Shown here in pieces: positions 8,842 to 16,612 of a stretch of DNA of 64,000 nt. Each line of letters begins with the position of its first letter. The stretch's first letter is position 1. The position numbers were made by a program, and so were the translations under genes. Source of the stretch: Bradyrhizobium sp. RD5-C2 (GTDB taxonomy: Bacteria > Pseudomonadota > Alphaproteobacteria > Rhizobiales > Xanthobacteraceae); contig NZ_BOVL01000011.1 in assembly GCF_019972155.1 (NCBI RefSeq), positions 131,407-195,406 of the forward strand, written 5' to 3'. The notes beneath the pieces are model-generated. The model worked only from the letters and a program-made list of their open reading frames with translations. It did not search any database and had not been told where the DNA came from.

Positions 8842-9996
8842 TCAGGAATGAGCACCGACGGTCGATTTGTTGTCCTGCTGCTTCGACCACGAGACGTAGT
8901 AGGCAACGGCGATCATCGCCGCGATGCCGACGATGCTGACCGCGACCTGCCTGACCGCCGAGTTCGGGCCTGTAATCAGGATCAGGTGCGCGGCAAAGGA
9001 GAGGAAAACGCCCGCACAGAATACGGCGAGCCATTCCTCGCCGCACTTGATGATCGGTTGCAAGGCGTAAGATCGCAAATGTTCCCAATTGCACGGCACC
9101 AGCAGGGTGAACAGGAATGTCAGGGCCAGGAAATGCAGGATGCGGTGCGGCGCGATGTCCTCCCGGTCGGTTGGCAAGAGCATATCGCTCAATCCGCTCG
9201 GTATCATCTGGGCAAGTGCCGGAATGTCGGTGCTGGAGACGATCGCGAGAGCGAACACCAGATACAACAGGGCCGCAGCGCGCAGCGCTGGCGTGGCCTG
9301 CAGCGCGCGAATCTCAGGCGCGAACCGCTTGCCGACGAGCGCAAGCCAGCCACCCATCACGAACAGCAATTGCCAGCAGAGCGGGTTAAGGTACCAGCGT
9401 CCATCCGGGTATGACGTCAGGTTCCAGTCGAGCATGCGAGCGGTCGCATAAAGGGCCGTCGAGCCTGCGAGCGTCGCGTTCGGAGCATAGAACAACCCGC
9501 ACACGACAATGGGCTGGAACGCCATCAGAACGATAATGAGTTGCAGGACATCGAGATTGAGTGGCTTGGCCTGCAGAAACAGACCGTAGATCAGCGTGCG
9601 GATCCCGTGGTCGATGAACCCGGTGATGTTGAACTCGCTGATGATCTCGGGTGCCGCAGTCCGGGCCGCAACATAGCTGATCAATTCGACATAGATGACG
9701 AAAAGAACGATGTAGGCGGCGTAAAGTTGCCACACGCGCCTGAAGATGCGGGTGGCCGCCACCAGCATTCCACGCTCGACCGCCATCCTTGTGTAGATCA
9801 GCGTCGTCGCGTAACCGCCGACGAATACGAACAGGTCGGTCGCGCCGCTAAAGCCGAAATTGCGCATGGTCAGCGCGTTGACGACATTATGCGGAACGTG
9901 ATCCAGGAACAGAAACCAGTTTGCGATGCCAAGCAGCAGCGCGACCCTGAGATCGCCATCGGCCTTCGCGATCTCGGCGTTTGTTGTCGAAGTCAT
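8842..9996 (-). CDS. opgC: OpgC-family membrane acyltransferase (periplasmic glucan succinylation)
   Basis: A 384-residue polytopic protein with about ten hydrophobic segments. The N-terminal region (FLFLDHVPHNVVNALTMRNFG followed by ATDLFVFVGGY) matches the OpgC family, whose members transfer succinyl groups to osmoregulated periplasmic glucans at the inner membrane. Its length is normal for the family. The gene converges with the glycosidase gene, their stops being 10 bp apart. It would act on the cell envelope, matching the theme of the preceding block. No regulatory element was recognised upstream. Confidence 0.85.
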   Translation of the reverse strand: MTSTTNAEIAKADGDLRVALLLGIANWFLFLDHVPHNVVNALTMRNFGFSGATDLFVFVGGYATTLIYTRMAVERGMLVAATRIFRRVWQLYAAYIVLFVIYVELISYVAARTAAPEIISEFNITGFIDHGIRTLIYGLFLQAKPLNLDVLQLIIVLMAFQPIVVCGLFYAPNATLAGSTALYATARMLDWNLTSYPDGRWYLNPLCWQLLFVMGGWLALVGKRFAPEIRALQATPALRAAALLYLVFALAIVSSTDIPALAQMIPSGLSDMLLPTDREDIAPHRILHFLALTFLFTLLVPCNWEHLRSYALQPIIKCGEEWLAVFCAGVFLSFAAHLILITGPNSAVRQVAVSIVGIAAMIAVAYYVSWSKQQDNKSTVGAHS

Positions 9997-10160
9997 CTGA
10001 AGCTGAAATCTGCCGGCCCGGGAAAACGATCGCTAATCTAGTGGGAACCCACGCCCGGTCCGAATAGACTCTGCGTGAACCCTATCTAGTCTGTTTCGGG
10101 TTCCGGCCAAGTGGCCGGCTCAAGAAAGATCACGTTTTCGCAATCACCGTGTGAGCGCCG

Positions 10161-10436
10161 TCAGACCGGCTCGTGTTTGCGCAGGTCGCGGGCGTGATCC
10201 AGTATATCGGCTTGCAGATTTGCGCCGGTCAGGGCGACTTCCGGCAGGGCAGCCTCCGCGAGGATATCGTCCGTGATATCCTCGACCGAGCACTCGGCAA
10301 CCTCGTGGATGAAGCTGATGTTGGCGTATTCCCCTGACGCGACCCGCGAGACGACCTCGCGCCGCGTCATTTCGGGATCGACGATCGCCTCGCGGCCACG
10401 GCGGCCATAGTCGATCATCACAACAAAATACTGCAT
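10161..10436 (-). CDS. Conserved hypothetical protein, 91 aa, under an S24-type operator
   Basis: A small soluble acidic protein that I do not recognise by function. It has no signal peptide or membrane segment. Residues 1-30 (QYFVVMIDYGRRGREAIVDPEMTRREV) look like a beta strand followed by a charged helix. Its value lies in context: a near-perfect promoter with a perfect 15-bp palindrome between -35 and -10 sits just upstream (10472-10500). The same operator appears upstream of the neighbouring S24 repressor gene, so expression of this protein is probably repressor-controlled and relieved when the repressor is inactivated. Confidence 0.75.
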   Translation of the reverse strand: MQYFVVMIDYGRRGREAIVDPEMTRREVVSRVASGEYANISFIHEVAECSVEDITDDILAEAALPEVALTGANLQADILDHARDLRKHEPV

Positions 10437-10471
10437 TGCCTGGCGGTTCGATGCGTTGACGTTCGTTGGCT

Positions 10472-10522
10472 ATTATTTCCGATAATCGGAATTATGTCAA
10501 GGGAAATTGACGATAATCGGAA
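10472..10522 (-). promoter_or_regulatory. Promoter and double operator of the 91-aa gene
   Basis: On the minus strand, -35 TTGACA (10495-10500), a 17-bp spacer and -10 AATAAT (10472-10477) form an almost consensus sigma-70 promoter. The spacer contains the perfect palindrome TTCCGATAATCGGAA (10477-10491; 7-nt arms around a central A). A second copy matching 13 of 15 bases lies at 10508-10522, centred 31 bp away. The layout repeats at 11262-11319. Repression by the S24 protein encoded next door is inferred. Confidence 0.75.
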
Positions 10523-10596
10523 CCCAGGCGCAGACGCTCCGACCGGTTCGGGCCGAAGGCACCCGAATCGGTCAAGCCGGCCCCGAAGCCACGCTG

Positions 10597-11235
10597 CTAT
10601 TTCTCGGACGACCGTCCGCCCTGCGACCGGGCGGATTTGCGGCCCTTCGCCGCCGTCTTGCCGCGCAGCCTTTCGATCTGGCCGCGGGGCAGGGTGACGC
10701 AGATCTCGCCGATCCATTCGAGCTTGACGCCATTGATCGGCTTGGCATTGAAGCTCTTGAGGTTGACCGTGCCGGACGAGCTGCCGCGCTCGATCGTCTT
10801 CAGATAGCGCTCGCCGCTCTTCAGCCGGACCGCAGCTTCCTCTCCGTAGAAGCTCGACAGCGGATAGCGCTGCTCGCGATACACCACGATGACATCGCCG
10901 TTCTCGTATTTCGGCAGCATCGAATCGCCCGAAACCTCGAAAGCGACGGTTTCCTCCGTCATCGGGAAGGGGAGCTCGATCTCGCCGAGACCCTCCGGCG
11001 GGACCTGCTCAAGCTCCGGCTGGATCGAGGCGCCGGCGCCGACCCGGCCCACGATCGGCACCGAATTCAGCTCCAGGTATTCCATGATCGGGGCGATCTC
11101 CGATGCCTTGATCAAGCGGATCCCCGACAGGATTTCGGACACCGCTCCGGCCCGAACGCCCATTGCTCGGGCAAGCCCGCCCTTGCTCTTTCCCGTCTTT
11201 TCCAGTGCCCGTTCGATAAGTGCCGCGTCCAGCAT
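10597..11235 (-). CDS. S24-family (LexA/CI-like) transcriptional repressor with self-cleavage domain
   Basis: The 212-residue protein has an N-terminal helix-turn-helix (about 1-45; SKGGLARAMGVRAGAVSEIL) followed by an S24 peptidase domain. The serine nucleophile is Ser105 in VSGDSMLP and the general-base lysine is probably Lys146 in RYLKTI. An Ala-Gly bond at 67-68 (VGAGAS) is a plausible autocleavage site as in LexA and CI. The C-terminal 25 residues are basic and low-complexity. Matching operators flank the gene on both sides, and its own promoter contains one, implying autorepression. Divergent from a GcrA-like gene. The organisation resembles a phage immunity or SOS-type switch. Confidence 0.88.
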   Translation of the reverse strand: MLDAALIERALEKTGKSKGGLARAMGVRAGAVSEILSGIRLIKASEIAPIMEYLELNSVPIVGRVGAGASIQPELEQVPPEGLGEIELPFPMTEETVAFEVSGDSMLPKYENGDVIVVYREQRYPLSSFYGEEAAVRLKSGERYLKTIERGSSSGTVNLKSFNAKPINGVKLEWIGEICVTLPRGQIERLRGKTAAKGRKSARSQGGRSSEK

Positions 11236-11261
11236 GTTGCATCCTCTCCAAAGCTGGATGC

Positions 11262-11319
11262 ATTATTAGCGTTACGATTATCAGAATTCAAGCTTGACTT
11301 TTTCTTCGGAATATCGGAA
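11262..11319. promoter_or_regulatory. Divergent promoter region of the S24 repressor and GcrA-like genes with two operators
   Basis: Toward the repressor: -35 TTGAAT (11286-11291) and -10 AATAAT (11262-11267), with operator 11272-11286 in the spacer. Toward the GcrA-like gene: -35-like TTGACT (11294-11299) followed by a second operator at 11305-11319; its -10 is not clear. Each site matches 13 of 15 positions of the palindrome at 10477-10491, read in the opposite orientation. Centres are 33 bp apart, close to the 31 bp of the other pair. Confidence 0.7.
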
Positions 11320-11362
11320 GGTGTGCGAGGCGCCGGCGGAATGAAAAAAATGGGAATTTGGA

Positions 11363-11923
11363 ATGGATATGATGAACTGGCTGCCGGAGCATTCGGCTGC
11401 CTTGCAGGACCTGCGCGCCCGCGGCTTGTCCTATTCGGAAATCGCTGACACGATCAACGCAACCTTCAGCACGGCCTATACACGCAACGCGGCCCTCAGC
11501 CGGGCGCAACGCATGGGACTGGCGGGCCTCGATCGGCCCGAGCCGTCCCTGCCGGGGCAGCTCGATCCAGCCAAGCCGGCCTTGCCGGAGCCACCGAGGG
11601 TGGGGCGCCTGCGTGAAGGGCCGGCCGAGCTGAAGTTCGATCTGCTTCGTTGGCCGAAAGGCTTCACCGAAACGGTGGAGATGCCCCAACTTCGTTGCGC
11701 GGCGGTCGCGCCACGGCACCTTTCACTGTTCGACCTCAAGCGCGGAGACTGCCGGTATCCCTATGGCGGGGATGCCGACGGCGAAACCATGACCTTCTGT
11801 GGTCACCCGCGCCGGCCGGGCTCGAGCTATTGCACTCCGCATTTTCACCTGAGCCGCGATCCCGAGGCGTCGGCGAGGCCGGTACTGAACGACGCTTGGC
11901 TTCAGGCCATCGGGACCATCTGA
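11363..11923 (+). CDS. GcrA-family cell cycle regulator paralog
   Basis: The N-terminal helix-turn-helix (about 8-55) reads like GcrA: ALQDLRARGLSYSEIADTIN followed by TRNAALSRAQRMGLAG, which corresponds to the family's TRNAVIGK-xx-RLGL region. The C-terminal part holds the GcrA cysteine signature CRYPYG...FCGHPR-PGSSYC (about 128-155). GcrA binds DNA at methylated GANTC sites and sigma-70 in Caulobacter. This copy differs from canonical GcrA in the HTH insert and proline-rich linker, and sits divergent from an S24 repressor with operators in its promoter, so it looks like an accessory or phage-derived paralog. The first of three close ATGs is listed; the exact start is uncertain. Confidence 0.8.
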   Translation: MDMMNWLPEHSAALQDLRARGLSYSEIADTINATFSTAYTRNAALSRAQRMGLAGLDRPEPSLPGQLDPAKPALPEPPRVGRLREGPAELKFDLLRWPKGFTETVEMPQLRCAAVAPRHLSLFDLKRGDCRYPYGGDADGETMTFCGHPRRPGSSYCTPHFHLSRDPEASARPVLNDAWLQAIGTI

Positions 11924-12019
11924 GGTCCCTCATCTGCCGACCGATCGATGTCGATCCACACAACCGCGATCGCGCGGAGGACGCCGCGCGCATTCATGAC
12001 ACACTATCGGAGGTCTCCA

Positions 12020-12595
12020 ATGCCGCGCGCAAAACGCCGGAAACCGTACGATCCCGCTGGAACACATGATCGGCGCTCCCAGGATCTGCCCTTCAACGCC
12101 GAGGTGGCGACCGTCGAGATCGACGATCCCCTCGCACTCGAACTGGGCGAGAAGATCGTTGCCTTTCGCTCGATACGCAACGACCCGCTCGGCCGGTTGC
12201 ATGCACACCGGCAGATCGACAACACACAGTACCGAAGCGGTCGGGCCTTCCAGAACGATTGGGAGAAGGCCGAGCGCGGCCCTCGCGCGGTGGATACGAC
12301 GCGTGAATACGTTGACGGCGGTCAGCAACGTGAGCCGATCACGGAGGGGCAGCGCCAGGCGACCTTGCGCCTGAATCGCGCCGAGCATGAGCTTGGTGCC
12401 GACGGTTCGGCGCTGGTTCACGACGTCCTGATCCTCGGTATGACCATGGAGCAGGTGGGGCAACGGCGCGGATTGCGTACGCAGCGCTGGCAGGACTATT
12501 TCGCGCGGCGCCTCAAGGAATGCCTCGACCGGCTGGCGCTGATGTACGGACTTGCCACGCTGAACAAGGTTCCGGTGAAGGACCGTCAATGCTGA
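12020..12595 (+). CDS. Hypothetical protein, 191 aa, in the S24/GcrA module
   Basis: Start chosen at 12020 because GGAGG lies 7 bp upstream; an in-frame ATG at 11948 lacks an SD. The protein is charged and soluble. The N-terminus is basic (PRAKRRKPYDP). The C-terminal half (about 110-180) contains helices with the pattern HDVLILGMTMEQVGQRRGL followed by ARRLKECLDRLALMYGL, reminiscent of sigma-region-4-like or helix-turn-helix folds seen in phage-borne alphaproteobacterial regulators. I do not recognise a named family. It follows the GcrA-like gene by 96 bp and is probably in the same transcript. Confidence 0.65.
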   Translation: MPRAKRRKPYDPAGTHDRRSQDLPFNAEVATVEIDDPLALELGEKIVAFRSIRNDPLGRLHAHRQIDNTQYRSGRAFQNDWEKAERGPRAVDTTREYVDGGQQREPITEGQRQATLRLNRAEHELGADGSALVHDVLILGMTMEQVGQRRGLRTQRWQDYFARRLKECLDRLALMYGLATLNKVPVKDRQC

Positions 12596-12957
12596 CTTGA
12601 GGTGATGTGCTATTGTGCCGGTTGCCGCGCAGGCATCCGGCGCGGCAGCGATTCATCACCTTGCGGCACTGTGCTTGGCCTCACACTGAGCTCATCCTGA
12701 TCTGCGTCGAAGACGGTCGACAGCAGCGCGGACTCTCATGTAACTTCGCTCGCGTCGACGACCTGCCCGCATTGGAGCGCAGTGTGATTGCTTCTTGTGC
12801 GAGGAATGGTCCGGTACGTCCACAAGGGAGTTCGCGGCGGTGACACCCGCCTTGATCTTATTCTGCATCGCGAACACCACGAGTAACGTGGGTCGATGCC
12901 GGCGCGGAGTCCGATTTATTCACCCTCCGATCAATTCACCCACGGGAGAACCGAGCG
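12596..12957. other. Gene-free interval
   Basis: Between the 191-aa gene and the GFA-family gene I see no supported gene, palindrome or terminator. The short open frames here lack ribosome binding sites. The promoter of the GFA gene is presumably in the last 100 bp. Confidence 0.45.
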
Positions 12958-13380
12958 ATGAATCACACTGGAAACTGCTTTTGCGGCGCCGTCGAGCTCA
13001 AGGTCACTGGGGAGCCGGAGGCGATGGGTTACTGCCACTGCCGTTCATGCCGCTCTTGGTCCGGCGGCCCGGTGAATGCGTTCAGTCTCTGGAAGCCCGA
13101 GGCGGTCGAAGTCACCAAGGGCGCCGATCATCTCGGGACGTTCGAGAAGACCGGGATGAGCCAGCGCAAATACTGCACCAGGTGCGGTGGTCACCTGATG
13201 ACGAACCACCCGACGCTTGGTCTGGTCGACGTGTTCACGGCAACGATCCCGACTCTGAAGTTCAGCCCCGGCGTTCACGTCAACTATTCCGAGGCGGTGC
13301 TGCCGATACGCGATGGCCTGCCGAAGCTGAAGGACTTTCCGGCCGAGTTCGGCGGCTCCGGCGAAATGATCGCCGAATAG
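12958..13380 (+). CDS. GFA-family zinc protein (glutathione-dependent formaldehyde-activating enzyme-like)
   Basis: The 140-residue protein has the GFA/CENP-V fold cysteine set: C7/C9, C26/C28/C31 and C73/C76, which bind two zinc ions in the family. The opening HTGNCFCGAVELKVTGEP is typical. Gfa was described as speeding the glutathione-formaldehyde reaction, but most family members have no proven function. The ATG has GGGAG upstream. It stands alone, with a strong hairpin 15 bp after the stop. Confidence 0.87.
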   Translation: MNHTGNCFCGAVELKVTGEPEAMGYCHCRSCRSWSGGPVNAFSLWKPEAVEVTKGADHLGTFEKTGMSQRKYCTRCGGHLMTNHPTLGLVDVFTATIPTLKFSPGVHVNYSEAVLPIRDGLPKLKDFPAEFGGSGEMIAE

Positions 13381-13395
13381 CGCGACATTTTTTGA

Positions 13396-13424
13396 GCGGG
13401 TGGCGACGGCGCGTCGCTACCCGC
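13396..13424 (+). terminator. Hairpin after the GFA gene
   Basis: GCGGGT pairs with ACCCGC and GCGAC with GTCGC, joined by one G-T wobble, around a 5-nt loop. It lies 15 bp downstream of the stop. A T-run precedes rather than follows it, so on the plus strand it is not a classical intrinsic terminator. Confidence 0.45.
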
Positions 13425-13687
13425 CAATGTCCATTCTTCCGCTGGCCGGACGCGCTGACAGATCCGGTATCCGGTGGGCTTGTTCGATATTTGAATCGTT
13501 TGACTGTGTCGGCGATGCCGGCACTGCGGGCCCCCCTTTGCCGGTGACAGCCATGTCAGGCGAAGGTCCCGCCCTGCAAAATCCGGGTTTGGTCTTGGTG
13601 ACGCCCTTCCGCTAAAAGCAGGCAGTGCCGGTCCTGGCAGGGACAGTCGTATTTCGCCTGACAAAATAACAGAGGAAGCGTCAGATC

Positions 13688-14947
13688 ATGACCAAACCAG
13701 AATTGCCAGGGCGCGCGCCGCGCGGGGAGGGGATTCCGACGGCGCTCGATGGTCTGCTGGTGGTCGACTTCACCCGCGTCGTTGCCGGCCCGGCCTGTAC
13801 GCAAACGCTGGCCGACTTTGGGGCCGAGGTCATCAAGATCGAGAATCCGGACGGTGGGGACGATACGCGCGCCTATGAGCACGCCGAAATTGGCGGGGAA
13901 AGCGCAGCGTATCTGAGCCTCAACCGCAACAAGCGCGGCATTGCGCTCGATTTCAACAATCCGGCCGCGCTTGAAGTCGCGCGCGCATTGATTGCCAAGG
14001 CAGACGTCGTGGTGGAGAATTTCTCCGGCGGCGTGATGAAGAAATTTGGCCTCGACTATGCGTCGGTGGCGCCGACCAATCCGCGGCTGATCTATTGCTC
14101 GATCTCCGCCTATGGCCGCAAGGGCGATTTCGCGCTGCGCCCGGGCTTCGACCCGATCACGCAGGCCGAAAGCGGCTTCATGTCGCTCAACGGCTTTCCG
14201 GATGGCGAACCGGTGCGCACCGGGCCGCCGATCGTGGACATGGCAACGGGCATGTCGGCCTGCAATGCTATCCTGCTGGCTTTGATTGCACGCGATCGGC
14301 TCGGTCGCGGGCAGCAGGTCGAGGTCGCGTTGATCGACACCGCAGTGTCGATGACCGGCTTTTACGGTATGGCCTATCTCATCAACGGCAACAACCCCGG
14401 CCGTTTCGGCAACTCGCCGAACGGTTCGCCGACCGTCGGCGTCTACCGGGCGTCGGATGGGCCGCTCTATATGGCCTGCGCCAACGACCGGCTCTATCGT
14501 CGGCTCGTGACCGACGTGCTCGAGCGCCCGGATCTCGTCACCGACCCCGAGTTTGCTCACCGCAAGGCACGGACCGCCAACAAGGAGAAGCTGCGCGCCA
14601 TCATCGCCAGCGTGTTTGCAAGCGACACGCTCGAGCACTGGATGGCAAAGATGAAGAAGGCCAATATTCCGGTTGGCTATCTGCGTACGGTCGAGGAAGG
14701 GTTCAACGCACCCGAGGTGCGCGATCGTCATCGCCTGAGCAAGATCGCGCATCCGACCGCCGGCTCGGTTCCGAACATCGAGTCGCCGGTCCATATGAGC
14801 CTGACGCCGACGGTCGATCCCGTTGCGGCTCCACTGCTCGGTCAGCACACCCGGGATGTGTTGAGCAAGACGCTTGGCTACGACGACCGGCGCATCGCCG
14901 CGCTGGCCGAGGCAGGCGCATTCGGCAAGCCAGGCAACACCGGCTAG
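13688..14947 (+). CDS. CaiB/BaiF-family (class III) CoA-transferase
   Basis: A 419-residue protein of normal family length. The N-terminal GLLVVDFTRVVAGPACTQTLADFGAEVIKIE is the class III signature, and the catalytic aspartate is Asp184 in PPIVDMATGM. Such enzymes move CoA between carboxylic acids (for example formyl-CoA/oxalate, carnitine, succinyl-CoA donors). The substrate cannot be told from sequence. AGAGGAAGCG lies upstream of the ATG. No other catabolic gene adjoins; a perfect 11-bp inverted repeat follows the gene. Confidence 0.93.
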   Translation: MTKPELPGRAPRGEGIPTALDGLLVVDFTRVVAGPACTQTLADFGAEVIKIENPDGGDDTRAYEHAEIGGESAAYLSLNRNKRGIALDFNNPAALEVARALIAKADVVVENFSGGVMKKFGLDYASVAPTNPRLIYCSISAYGRKGDFALRPGFDPITQAESGFMSLNGFPDGEPVRTGPPIVDMATGMSACNAILLALIARDRLGRGQQVEVALIDTAVSMTGFYGMAYLINGNNPGRFGNSPNGSPTVGVYRASDGPLYMACANDRLYRRLVTDVLERPDLVTDPEFAHRKARTANKEKLRAIIASVFASDTLEHWMAKMKKANIPVGYLRTVEEGFNAPEVRDRHRLSKIAHPTAGSVPNIESPVHMSLTPTVDPVAAPLLGQHTRDVLSKTLGYDDRRIAALAEAGAFGKPGNTG

Positions 14948-14994
14948 CCGTTCGGCCTGAACCAATGATCAGATACGCGCTGGCCACCTGACCT

Positions 14995-15020
14995 GAGGCG
15001 AGAGGGAAGCCTCTCGCCTC
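14995..15020. terminator. Perfect 11-bp hairpin downstream of the CoA-transferase gene
   Basis: GAGGCGAGAGG (14995-15005) and CCTCTCGCCTC (15010-15020) are exact reverse complements around a GAAG loop, 48 bp after the stop. There is no T-run, so it may stop transcription with Rho or protect the 3' end. Confidence 0.5.
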
Positions 15021-15097
15021 GCAAGATGTCGTTCAGACGTCACGGGCCCGCACCGCGTGCCGGCGGCCTTCCACCCGGAACTGGCCCGTTCAGGACC

Positions 15098-15283
15098 TCA
15101 GTTCGGCTTGCTGCGCAAGTTGTTCCTTGGCATACTTTCAACTTCCTCGGGTTCCGCCCGGTCGATCTCGAGACGGGCCATCCGGAGTATGAGGGTTGCC
15201 GTGGTCAGGCCGAGGCGTTCGGCCTCTTGCGCTGCGGTGTCGACCTTCTGGGCCAAGCCTTCACGTTTACCTGGGTATGCCAT
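15098..15283 (-). CDS. Small hypothetical protein, 61 aa
   Basis: A possible small gene with a good ribosome binding site (GAGG about 8 bp before the ATG). The product is mostly one amphipathic helix (about 10-48: alternating Ala/Leu/Glu with a LILRMARLEIDRAE core). No membrane segment or known domain. It diverges from another small gene starting 25 bp away, so the two SD sequences nearly overlap. Moderate confidence only. Confidence 0.5.
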   Translation of the reverse strand: MAYPGKREGLAQKVDTAAQEAERLGLTTATLILRMARLEIDRAEPEEVESMPRNNLRSKPN

Positions 15284-15308
15284 TCGTAATCCTCACTTAA
15301 GGTGCGAG

Positions 15309-15491
15309 ATGAAAAATCCCACATACGTTACGGAGCTGCAGAACAAGCTCGGAGCTCCATCGAGCGAAACACTGGAAAGCCTGCGACTGTTGAAGGCCTT
15401 CCTTCGACTTGCGCCCGACCAGCGTTCCGAGGTCATCGAGCTGCTCGAACGTTTGGCGGTTGAGCCGCCGCGCGGTCCCTCACTGTCCTGA
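15309..15491 (+). CDS. Small hypothetical protein, 60 aa
   Basis: Starts at ATG 15309 with AAGG about 7 bp upstream; the longer open frame is rejected because it is arginine/cysteine-rich. The product is helical (SETLESLRLLKAFLRLAPDQRSEVIELLERLA), resembling the short C-terminal helices of small regulatory proteins in Rhizobiales, but I cannot name a family. Its stop converges on the cupin gene 23 bp away. Confidence 0.55.
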   Translation: MKNPTYVTELQNKLGAPSSETLESLRLLKAFLRLAPDQRSEVIELLERLAVEPPRGPSLS

Positions 15492-15514
15492 GGTGCTCGC
15501 GTTTCTCCTGGATG

Positions 15515-15835
15515 TCAGTTGTTCATTGGCTTAGCGGGCGGCTGGGTCGCGATCACGTAGATTGCACCACCCTCGAGCGCTTCGGATTGATGGCGGGTGC
15601 CCGCAGGCAGCATGATGGTGTCGCCAGCGCCGACCACCCGCTCACCGCCGTCCCAGATGAAGTTCAACCGGCCGCTGATGATCATCAGGATTTCATCGGC
15701 CGGATGGGTATGGAAGTGATGCACCTTGCCGGCCGCATCATGCTGCAGCTCGACGGAGCCCTGGGCCGGGAGCAGGCTCAGGATCTCCGGATCGATGGCA
15801 AATTCGGTCTTCGTGCCCGCGATGATCTGGGTCAT
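15515..15835 (-). CDS. Cupin-domain protein
   Basis: A 106-residue single-domain cupin. Metal-ligand motif 1 is HHFHTHPADEILMIISG (His ligands and Glu about 39-50) and motif 2 is DTIMLPAGTRHQ with a terminal His. Such proteins bind a metal and act as oxygenases, isomerases or sensors. The ATG overlaps the stop of the YqcI/YcgG gene by 4 bp, so the cupin is the last gene of a four-gene operon and probably works on the same metabolite. Confidence 0.85.
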   Translation of the reverse strand: MTQIIAGTKTEFAIDPEILSLLPAQGSVELQHDAAGKVHHFHTHPADEILMIISGRLNFIWDGGERVVGAGDTIMLPAGTRHQSEALEGGAIYVIATQPPAKPMNN

Positions 15836-16587
15836 GCTGCCTGTTCCTTGTTCGCGATAGCGGCCGTCTTGTTCTGCGCGAGCTTGGCAAAAGGGCAGCC
15901 TCCGCTCGCATTGTTGTCGTCGTGCAGGAAGTACTGCAGATATTCGCGGCCATCAGTCGCGCCGTAGCGTCCAAGCAGCGGAGACGGGCTCGCGCTGTCG
16001 TACGGGATCAGGCGCTTGCGTACCTCGGCGAACGCAGCGGTCGCGGCCTTTTCCGTCCCGAGGATTTTGTCGAACACCCAGCGCGGCTGGAACGTGAGCA
16101 TGAAGGCGCTGGATCGGCGGCTCTGGCGCATCACATGGGCTGGCGTCGTGCACACGACGAAGATCGGCTCGCCCGCGAACGAGAACTCCCACATCGGATG
16201 GTCGATCTGTTCCGGAATCTCTGATGGCCACGGGTTCTTGTCCAGCCGCGCGAGCTGGTCGAGCGTCAACCACATCTTGCGATAATAGGCGTCGAGTGTT
16301 TGCACTGGGCGGGGCCGTGTGAACACGATCAACGAGGTGTTGGGACCGAACGAGCGCGCCTCCGAAACATATTGTGCGAGTTGCTCGCCGAGCACCGCGA
16401 CGTCATACGGATCGAGGAACAGATAGCGGAGCTGATCCTGGCGATGTCCGGTCACCCCGAACACGCAAGGGAACGGCCTTGCCTCGCTGCTCATCTGTGC
16501 TTCAAACTCGGAGAACATCACGCTTTGCCAGCTGCTGACCGGAAAGTTTGACGCGACTTCGCCTTTTCTCAAGAACAAGCGCTCCAT
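15832..16587 (-). CDS. YqcI/YcgG-family protein, candidate heme-dependent N-hydroxylase
   Basis: About 251 residues. The pattern WQSVMFSEFEAQMSSEARPFPCVFG near the N-terminus, a central SLIVFTRPRPV strand and a late GGCPFA motif match the YqcI/YcgG family. One member, GntA of guanitoxin biosynthesis, is a heme enzyme that N-hydroxylates a guanidine group; whether this protein does so is inference. The start at 16587 has AGGGGG upstream; an in-frame ATG at 16605 lacks one. It follows the MFS gene by 25 bp and overlaps the cupin gene start, so the set is co-translated. Confidence 0.82.
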   Translation of the reverse strand: MERLFLRKGEVASNFPVSSWQSVMFSEFEAQMSSEARPFPCVFGVTGHRQDQLRYLFLDPYDVAVLGEQLAQYVSEARSFGPNTSLIVFTRPRPVQTLDAYYRKMWLTLDQLARLDKNPWPSEIPEQIDHPMWEFSFAGEPIFVVCTTPAHVMRQSRRSSAFMLTFQPRWVFDKILGTEKAATAAFAEVRKRLIPYDSASPSPLLGRYGATDGREYLQYFLHDDNNASGGCPFAKLAQNKTAAIANKEQAA

Positions 16588-16612
16588 AACACCCCCTACA
16601 CTCATAACGACA

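Noticed and set aside
10507..10523. Plus-strand promoter (TTGACG) reading antisense into the S24 gene
   Set aside because: A -35-like hexamer overlaps the operator, but I find no -10 box at usual spacing.
13556..14965. 469-codon minus-strand frame over the CoA-transferase
   Set aside because: Antisense shadow, no SD, no domain.
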